DNA from: Boesenbergia rotunda
Taxonomy: Eukaryota; Streptophyta; Magnoliopsida; Zingiberales; Zingiberaceae
Reading direction: 5' to 3'
Length of the DNA stretch: 64,000 nt
Assembly: GCA_024364735.1 (NCBI GenBank)
Contig: JAGFNQ010010036.1
Coordinates: forward strand, 62,001-126,000
This document shows, one piece after another, positions 57,328 through 64,000 of the stretch. The position numbers and the translations under genes are program-made. Below the pieces are notes generated by a model. It did not search any database, was not told the DNA's origin, and worked only from the letters and a program-made list of their open reading frames with translations. The first letter of the stretch is position 1, and every line of letters starts with the position of its first letter.

Positions 57328-58130
57328 TGTAAGTACCCCGGGTAGTTTTGATGGTGATTAACCAATTTAAGTTAGGTCATGTGTTGTTTTGATATCATGT
57401 ATCAAAATGTGTAGGAACTTAGAAACACAAGAAGTCGAGCGGAAGACAGAGTAAATGAGAATATGATGGCACCGAAAGAAAGTCGACAGTCTCTATGCAT
57501 CCGGGGGGAGGAGCTATCAAAGAATACACCGATGAAGCGAGAAGGACTCGTGCGACACATCCAAGGGATGAGAAGCCGGGGAGGATGCCTGCTCGAGGAG
57601 AAGGTCGGAGTTAGGTTTAGTCGAGCTCAACTCCGAATGACTGGAGGAATACCCAAGTGATCGGAATGAATGGTCAACTTCTCCAAGCATTTGGATTGGT
57701 TCCAGGTGTTTGAATTCCAGGAGCTTGGATTGGTTCCAGACACTCAGAATGGGCGACCACGTCAGCAGACTGTTGCAGAAACAGATTAGCACAGGAGTCC
57801 ACATAAGTAGACTCCAAGCCTCCAGACTACTTCCAAACACTTGGAATGCCCAAAACTGTTCGAAAGGCTCATTGCCAAGTGTATTAACTCGACCGAGTTT
57901 AGGTGCCCGGACTGTTTCTAGGCGTCCAAAATGCATCACGTCAGTAAACTGCTAGTTGGACCAAAAGACTATAAATAGAGCCTCTTGAGCTCGTAATGAG
58001 ATGATCACACTCTATTTTTAATTTCCAAACTCAGTAGTTTCCATTCTAAGTGTTCGTGCTTTAAATTCTTGTAAGGGGTTTCTCTGTCTTTGACATTATT
58101 GCAAAAAGAGCTTGGTAGTGCACTTGACTT
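57328..58130 (+). repeat. LTR fragment (TGTAAGTACCCC family), truncated
   Basis: Starts TGTAAGTACCCCGGGTAG right after aattc, as an LTR insertion would. It shares the 'aagtcgagcggaag' and 'gaatacaccgatg' blocks with the 39414 LTR but is diverged, and carries its own repeat of 'ttccag(a/g)...cttgga' words (57680-57930) plus a TATA-like 'ctataaatag' at 57970. The end CCAACA and second target duplication are missing, so it is cut at about 58130. Confidence 0.65.
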
Positions 58131-58139
58131 TACCTTAAA

Positions 58140-58708
58140 TTAGCAATCACGCCTAAATATGACATTGCGTCTACAAGGATATTATAATTTGATATGACAT
58201 GATCAGTTGCTCCAATGTCAATATACCATGTAGTAAATAAAAATTTTGAAGCTTTACCACGAGTAGGCATAGACAAAAGGACTTTAGGATAAACTTGTGA
58301 AGCAGTTCATTGTCTTAAAGCTGCAGGACCACCAATAAAATTTGGGTCAAATAGTCTAGGATATTAAGTACCAATATGCCAAACTTGGAGATAAATTTGA
58401 TATCATCTTCTAGTATCTACATTGAAAATAAAAACAAAAAGGAGAAACAGAAAAGTGAGAAAGAAGGACTGGATCAAAATGACTCTGCTCAAAGAAAACA
58501 TAGACATATAATTGAAATTGTTTTAGCTATTCTCCATTATGTGTTTGTTCCACGTAAATTTTGGGATGAAGCTGTTAATACTGTCGTATATCTCATAAAT
58601 TAACTTCCTACTCTATTGCTCAATTATAAGTGTCCTTTTGAAAAATTTTATAATCGAACTCCTAACTACACATTTTTTTCAAATTTTTGGTTGCGTATGT
58701 TATCAGTG
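58140..58708. pseudogene. Copia protease-region and integrase scraps
   Basis: Bases 58150-58400 on the minus strand look like a gag/protease junction (block shared with 50280-50366). Bases 58480-58700 on the plus strand encode an integrase core end: RKHRHIIEIVLAILHYVFVP, KFWDEAVNTVVYLIN and LLNYKCPFEKFYNRTPNY. The two pieces lie in opposite orientations, so this is a junction of two elements or an inversion. Confidence 0.65.
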
Positions 58709-60112
58709 GTTATTGTAGAAATGTGTAGGGTTGGCTAGAGGGGGTGAATAGCCTTGAAAATAATAAAACTAACTCTATTACTTTCAAACATAGCATGGAC
58801 ACACTTATCAATTAAAAATAATAACCATAAAGATAAGAAAAGGCATATGAATTTACTTGGTTTGTAACTTGGGTTTGTTGTAACTTAGGTTGCTACCGTG
58901 AGTAGTTAGTTGGGTTCTGGTGTTTTATGTTGGAGTTGTGATTAGGATTAGGTTAAACCTAGGGTGAGCCTAAGTCCTATACTCGGAGTAATTGGGATTA
59001 ATTCTAACACGATTGATTAGCTAGGTTTGGCTAATTAATATTGGTTATGATAGCTAAAATTTTGTGTTGTGATACAGGTCATTGATTCGGCTATTTGGAG
59101 TCCACTTGCAACGGATATTATTTCAGACGAGGGGGGGGGGTTATCGTCATTTTTGGATTCCTACATTGGAGGCGGGTATCTCTGACTCTTCTTTTAGATT
59201 AGTCACAGATATATGCTTGATATGCTTTGTTTAGCAATAGAGTAATAGATTATGATATAACTCTTCTATTTGTCTTGCTGATACTATTTGTGCTATACTT
59301 GGCATGTGATACCTATACCTTTAGGACCTAGGTTATGGTGCATTATCTACGATCTTTGCATAAGATGTTGATATAGGTGGACTAAATAGTGGATGCTGTT
59401 TGACCAGTGTTATGCATCATCGTGCACTGTGCATCACAGTCGATCAGGGACCCCCTTTGTGGGTGAGTCTGGTCGACAGTCATACTGACCTACCCATACG
59501 ACCACTCATGGGTTAGTGGTTGACGGAGTATTGGGTAGTGTGCTCTGTGCTGCTTCGCTCATGCACTCATGGGTTAGTGAATCAGAGCGTGGTAGCGGGT
59601 AGAGATCCCTCCTTGAGTAGTCCATATACCAGGAGATGAGAGAGAGAGGTCTCTCCGCCATTTATATACATGGGGTAAGGGTAACAATCAGATAGAGATA
59701 TCCTCCCGAGATGGCCTGGGGCTGATAGAGATATCGTCAGGATAGGTCATGGAGTAGGGATGTTACACCGGCTGCATTCCGTCTACCCGATCGCTCAGGA
59801 GCAGTGATGGTAGGGTACGAACGGCAGTCACAACCCTACGTCGAAGGGTGGCCTCCGCTCAGCTTCCTCCCGTACATAGGTGACGATGTCTGACCGACGG
59901 CAGGGGTGACCATGTCATTGCACCTTGTGTATACATATATTTTGCACTTACTTGTGCTTGCTTACTTGGATGTTGCATATGATTGACATGCACTTACAAG
60001 AGACCCTTATGTCTGGTTTTGGCGACTCTGCTACATGGATATGGTGTTTCCTATTTCCTCTTCTTCAGTTGTACTTATTGCTGATACAGTCTAACCCTGA
60101 TTGTTGTTTTGG
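58709..60112 (+). repeat. LTR scraps, including Ty3/gypsy LTR-like sequence
   Basis: 58709-58900 starts TGTAGAAATGTGTAGGG with 'ctagagggggtgaatag', the terminal block of a copia LTR in minus orientation. From about 58900 to 60112 the sequence resembles 1-928 and 5592-6386 in motif order ('gcgggtatctctgact' at 59173, 'gattgacatgcac' at 59980), so I read it as the same type of Ty3 LTR. No credible gene. Confidence 0.45.
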
Positions 60113-61997
60113 TGTTGACACCGATTTAAGTTATGATTTGAGTTTGGTCCTAACTTAGAGGGTTGGGTGAAAAGTCCTAGCTTGGAGGGCTAAGTGAAAA
60201 GTCCTAACTTGGAGGGTTAGGTGAAAAGTCCCAACTTAGAAGGTTAGGTGAAAAGTCCTAGCCTGGAGGGCTAGGGTGATGAAAATCCCGGTGAGTGAAG
60301 CTGGGTCCTGGTGAGTGAAGCCACGTGATGGAAATCCCGGTGAGTGAAGCCGGGTCCTGGTGAGTGAAGCCAGGTGATGGAAATCCCGGTGAGTGAAGCC
60401 GGGTCTTGGTGAGTGAAGCCGGGTCTTGGTGAGTGAAGCCGGGTCTTGGTGAGTGAAGCCAGGTGATTGAAATCCTATTGAGTGAAGCTAGGCTGAAATC
60501 CTGGTGAGTGAAGTCGGGTCGCGGTGAGTGAAGCCGGGTGACCAAAACCCTGGTGAGTGAAATCGGGTCCTAGCTTGGAGGGCTAGGTTGAAGTCCCAGT
60601 GAGTGAAGCTGGGCATGGCTCGAGTCAGAGAAGGGCTGGAGGCTTATTCTCGTGACTTATAGTGCATTTGGGCTTGCCTGGATCGGTCTGGTGACCGATC
60701 AGGGAAGTTGGCACGGTGCTCCTTCGTGGATCGTCTGGTGACCGATCCAGCGATGACTGATCGGTCTGGTGATCGATCAGGGAGTATGTGTTTCACTCAC
60801 TGCACAGCTCCTGATCGGTCTAGTGACCGATCAGGGAGCACACAGTGAGTTGAGTTCCCCCGCTGATCAGCTCCTGAACGGTCCGGTGACCGATCCAAGA
60901 CCTAGGATCTGATGTCCATGATTAAAGTTTTCTCACTGTGGTGACCGATCAGGATGGAGCTTGATTGGTCAGGAAGCAGCCTGATTGGTCTGGTGACCGA
61001 TCAGGCTGGAGCCTGATTGGTCTCGGGACCGATCTGGAGTGTGCAGCAGAATGCTGGATTGGTCTGGGGACTAATCAGGAGTGTGCAGAAGACTGCTGGA
61101 TCGGTCTGGTGACCGATCAGGGTCCTTCCTGATCGGTCTGGTGACTGATCAGGAGTAGAACTTTAATTCAAATACGCTGTCAGAAGCTCTGATCGCGTCT
61201 GTTTTCACTGCCGATTCTCTGCTACTTGCTTATTTCTTTTGATATCGATTTGTTAAGCCTCTATTGGAGTGTGCAGGTGATAGCAGGTAATTCAAACACT
61301 CAAGGAGGGTCAATGGGAGGCTTTCCTTGGAGTAGATTTGTTTGTTTCTCCTTCTCAGGTTTCAACGGCAACTGGAGCAGCTGGCGACTGATGGAGACTC
61401 AGCTGGAGAGGAGGTCTTCAGTGGACTGAGTGCTCAGGGAGGTAAGTGGGTTCAGGATGGCTCAGGGGATGTTGATGGAGCCTGGTGATGAAGCAGGAGC
61501 TTAAGAGGAAGATGAGAAGCAGAGGAGGCAACAAGAGAACGAACAGGAAAACAAGCAAGTGTGGCTGTGTGTTTCGCTGTTGTTGTTGTGCTCCTTGTGT
61601 AGCTTCTCTCTTGAGCTTTCTTGCTACTGTCTTGTGAGATGTTCCTCCGTAGTCTCGTGTGCTTACCTTGTATTCATCTACTGAGGCGATTGTGGAGAGG
61701 TTTCTCCACCGAGAAGGAGGCGCTTGATATCCGGGTCACCGGGGCTTGATCTGCCGACGATCAAGGGATCGCCCACCTCACGGGCACGCCAAGGAGTAGG
61801 GGCAAGTTATCCCCGAACCTTGTACATCCTCGTCTTAGCGACTGTGTGGTTTGTTTTTCAGTTACTGCATTTCTATTTGTGCTGTTAATCTTGTATTGCT
61901 TCCACTGCGGCTAACTTAAGTGCAGAAAGATTTCAAAGGGTGAGTTTTTGTGATTGGCTATATTCACCCCCCCTCTCTAGCCATCCGAGTTCCAACA
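60113..61997 (+). repeat. 5' LTR (1.9 kb) of the SIRE-like element
   Basis: Starts TGTTGACACCG, ends GAGTTCCAACA before the primer site. It contains a minisatellite of 'tcctggtgagtgaagccggg' (60280-60610) and a cluster of GATCGGTC/GACCGATC hairpins (60681-61151). The terminal block ATATTCACCCCCCC is shared with the other SIRE-like LTRs of the window. Confidence 0.88.
60681..61151. repeat. Cluster of at least nine 20-bp hairpins
   Basis: The perfect hairpin GATCGGTC-tggt-GACCGATC occurs at 60681, 60813 (tagt loop), 61109 and, with one wobble or mismatch, at 60759, 60982, 61132 and elsewhere. Spacing is irregular, so it is a dispersed cluster, not a strict tandem array. Spacers contain 'gtgtgcag' and 'gagcctgattgg' words. 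Confidence 0.88.
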
Positions 61998-62011
61998 AGT
62001 GGTATCAGAGC
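61998..62011 (+). promoter_or_regulatory. tRNA-Met primer-binding site
   Basis: AGTGGTATCAGAGC, the canonical plant copia primer site, directly after the LTR end. Confidence 0.93.
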
Positions 62012-62055
62012 AAGGGGCTCTACTTCAACGACTTAACATTCGAGAGCTAACAAAG

Positions 62056-63578
62056 ATGACCATGGGAAGTGAAGGGTTTAGCACCAGCCGACCTCCACTC
62101 TTTGACGACGCTGATTTTCCATACTGGAGGTTGAAGATGGAGTTTTACCTCAAAACCAACCTCGGCATGTGGTTTGCTGTCAAGGAAGGTTTTTCCACTC
62201 TTAAAGATGCTGAGGGAAAAGAGATGGACTTCTCACGTTGGTTAGCAGATCAAATCCGGAGAGGTGAAGCCGATGCGAAAGCGGTGGTAACGGGTTAACC
62301 AAGGACCAACTAGTCAAGGTTGGTCCCTTCACAAGTGCTAAAGACCTTTGGAACAAAGTCATTGAGCTCCATGAAGGAACCCAAGACACCCGGACTGCCA
62401 AGAAGGACCTCCTTCTCAGCCAACTCCAAAATCTGTCCATGAAAGAGGAAGAAACTGTAAGTATACTTCATGGTCGGTTTAAAGAGATACTCAACGGTCT
62501 CCACTCCATCAATGAAAAGGTAGAAAATCGAGACTTAGTAAGGTATATTCTCAAAGCCTTCCCTAGGAATGCCTTGTGGACATCCATGGTGGATGCCTAT
62601 AAGGTTTCCAAGGATTTATCTTTTGTTAAGTTAGAAGATCTATTTTGTGAAATGGAACTACATGAGATCTCTAATAAAAGTTCAAAAGAGAAAGGTATTG
62701 CTTTAGTGGCAGGTGACAACAAGAAGAAGAAGAAGGGGAAGAAGAAGGAGAAGGAAGTATCTTCATCTTCATCCTCATCCGAGTCCGAGTCCGAGTCCGA
62801 GGAGGAGGGCAGCTGGTCTTCTTCCTCCGAGATGGCCAACTTTGTTAGAAGGATGATGAGGAAGAGTCGGTGCCTCAAGGGTAAAGGTAACCCGAGTATA
62901 GTTAAAATTGATAAGTCTAATGTTACTTGTTTTGAGTGTAGCATGAAAGGACATTACAAGGATGAATGTCCAAAGTTAAAGAAGAAGAAGGATAAATCAA
63001 AGAAGAAAAAGAAGGCCTTGAGGGCCACATGGGATGAATCGTCCTCTAGTTCATCCGAAGAAGAGGAGGAGGAGAAGTACACTCATCACCGTGCCCTCAT
63101 GGCCATAGAGGATTCAAATGAAGAGGAGAGTGGAGACGAATCAAGCTCCTAAACCACACCTTCATCATCTTCGGATGATGAAGAGGTAATCTCTCCCGAG
63201 CTAGATAAGTGCTATAGAACCATTGCATGTCTAGGTAGATTGCTTAAAAAATCCAAGAACAAAGTTAAATTGTTGAAATTTGAAGTAGAAGAATTGAAAT
63301 CCTCTAGGGTGGAGGATATTAATGATTTTCATGAGAAATCCTCTAAGCATGAGGATCTTGGTAATATGCATGATAAGTCCCTTGAAAATGAGAATAAGGA
63401 CTTGAAGAACAAAGTTGAAAATCTCAAGAATATTCTTGAGAAGTTTTCAACTAGCTCCAAGACCCTAGACATGATTCTAAATTCACAAAAAGCGGTCTAC
63501 AACAAGATTGGCTTGGGTTATCAACCTAAACAATCAAGTTTCATATCGTTGATGTCTAGAACCCAATTTAGAGCATAA
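62056..63578 (+). pseudogene. SIRE-like copia gag, lightly broken
   Basis: Begins MTMGSEGFSTSRPPLFDDAD (DUF4219), continues to a one-base frameshift near 62295, then TKDQLVKVGPFTSAKDLW and the UBN2 helix region (62439-62660). A Lys-rich run, a Ser/Glu run and MANFVRRMM follow. The zinc knuckle is CFECSMKGHYKDEC (62928-62970, CX2CX4HX4C, intact). After a stop near 63150 a coiled coil runs to 63578. Two lesions in about 500 codons make this the least decayed copia gag in the window. Confidence 0.9.
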
Positions 63579-64000
63579 AATAATTCTAGGATTCAAAAAG
63601 CTAAAAAGAAAATGACCAAGGCATGGGTGCCAAAGTCCTTCATTGAAGATTCATTAGGTCCCAAAATTTGGGTACCTAAAACCTCAATATTTAGAATTGT
63701 ATAAGCATCATTTAAGGGGGAGTATCTATCAACATTGGTTGTTGATAATTGGTGCTCCCAACACATGGCCATTCCTAATTAGGGATGTGCCTAATATTTC
63801 TCAATTTAATGAAAGATCATACACTACCCATGAGAAATGGATTTTCTCTCTTGAATTTAGATAATTGGAGTTAGAACCAATGGAAATCATAAAATAGATA
63901 CGTGGAAATTTTTCCCATGTAGTATATTTCATTGGTATCACTTGAAAATTCTCTCATTTGTATTTGTATACATTTGGGACTATAGTTTATCAAGATTACT
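63579..64000 (+). pseudogene. Decayed gag end and protease start
   Basis: Encodes KKMTKAWVPKSF and KIWVPKTSIFRI, the usual SIRE gag end, then a protease start (VVDNWCSQHMA) in which the catalytic Asp-Ser-Gly triplet has decayed to Asn-Trp. Stops follow. No intact frame to the window edge. Confidence 0.6.

Larger units (their letters stand above)
60113..64000 (+). mobile_element. SIRE-like copia element, 5' part, continues past the window
   Basis: 5' LTR 60113-61997, primer site 61998-62011, gag from 62056, and the beginning of a decayed protease near 63730. The gag with a long Lys-rich, Ser/Glu-rich and coiled-coil tail is typical of SIRE/Maximus. The right end is outside the window. Confidence 0.88.

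Noticed and set aside
60258..60545. 95-residue minus-strand frame with repeated THQD-like words
   Set aside because: Artefact of the 'tcctggtgagtgaagccggg' minisatellite in the SIRE-like LTR.

Overview
The window is nuclear DNA of a flowering plant, probably a monocot, though the species cannot be named from sequence alone. The evidence is Ty1/copia and Ty3/gypsy retrotransposons with long LTRs and tRNA-Met primer sites, a CACTA transposon, a hAT transposon, plant-style introns and TATA boxes, and almost no intact coding sequence. There are no rRNA or tRNA genes, CRISPR arrays or operons that I can support. Nearly every base belongs to a transposable element, usually one nested in another.

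Region by region. Bases 1-6386: a Ty3/gypsy LTR-like sequence split by a hAT transposon (937-5583, 17-bp terminal inverted repeats, 8-bp target duplication), itself split by a solo LTR (2751-3838). Bases 6590-9165: an LTR scrap and a dead copia pol. Bases 9252-9660: a small gene (copy A) for a putative N-myristoylated, single-membrane-segment protein. Bases 11886-21117: a complete 9.2-kb Tat-like non-autonomous LTR element with target duplication GATAT. It has no pol, but carries a 68-bp hairpin tandem array and two intron-containing antisense genes. Bases 21118-28480: duplicated flank and a dead chromovirus-like Ty3 element on the minus strand, split by a deleted copia element (25127-28228). 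Bases 28880-32147: 3' half of another copia element with its LTR. Bases 32148-39198: a copia gag scrap, then a decayed CACTA transposon on the minus strand containing a solo LTR. Bases 39414-43036: a non-autonomous copia element with two LTRs and target duplication ATTCT. Bases 44808-44963: gene copy B, a pseudogene. Bases 45050-50263: flank and Ty3 remains matching those of copy A. Bases 50264-52577: a copia scrap with a solo LTR inside. Bases 52597-57327: a second copy of the CACTA end, the flank and the small gene (copy C, intact). Bases 57328-60112: assorted LTR and copia scraps. Bases 60113-64000: the 5' LTR and gag of a SIRE-like copia element running off the window.

The thread joining the window is a three-copy family of the small gene in direct orientation, all on the minus strand. 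The surrounding sequence was duplicated with it and later broken up by insertions. Because the copies are paralogous, one often preserves the empty site of an insertion in another: the LTR element at 39414 is absent at 53570, and the MITE at 54684 is absent at 44670. This fixes insertion boundaries from sequence alone. The other recurring theme is that several unrelated elements carry arrays of short perfect hairpins in their LTRs or leader regions.
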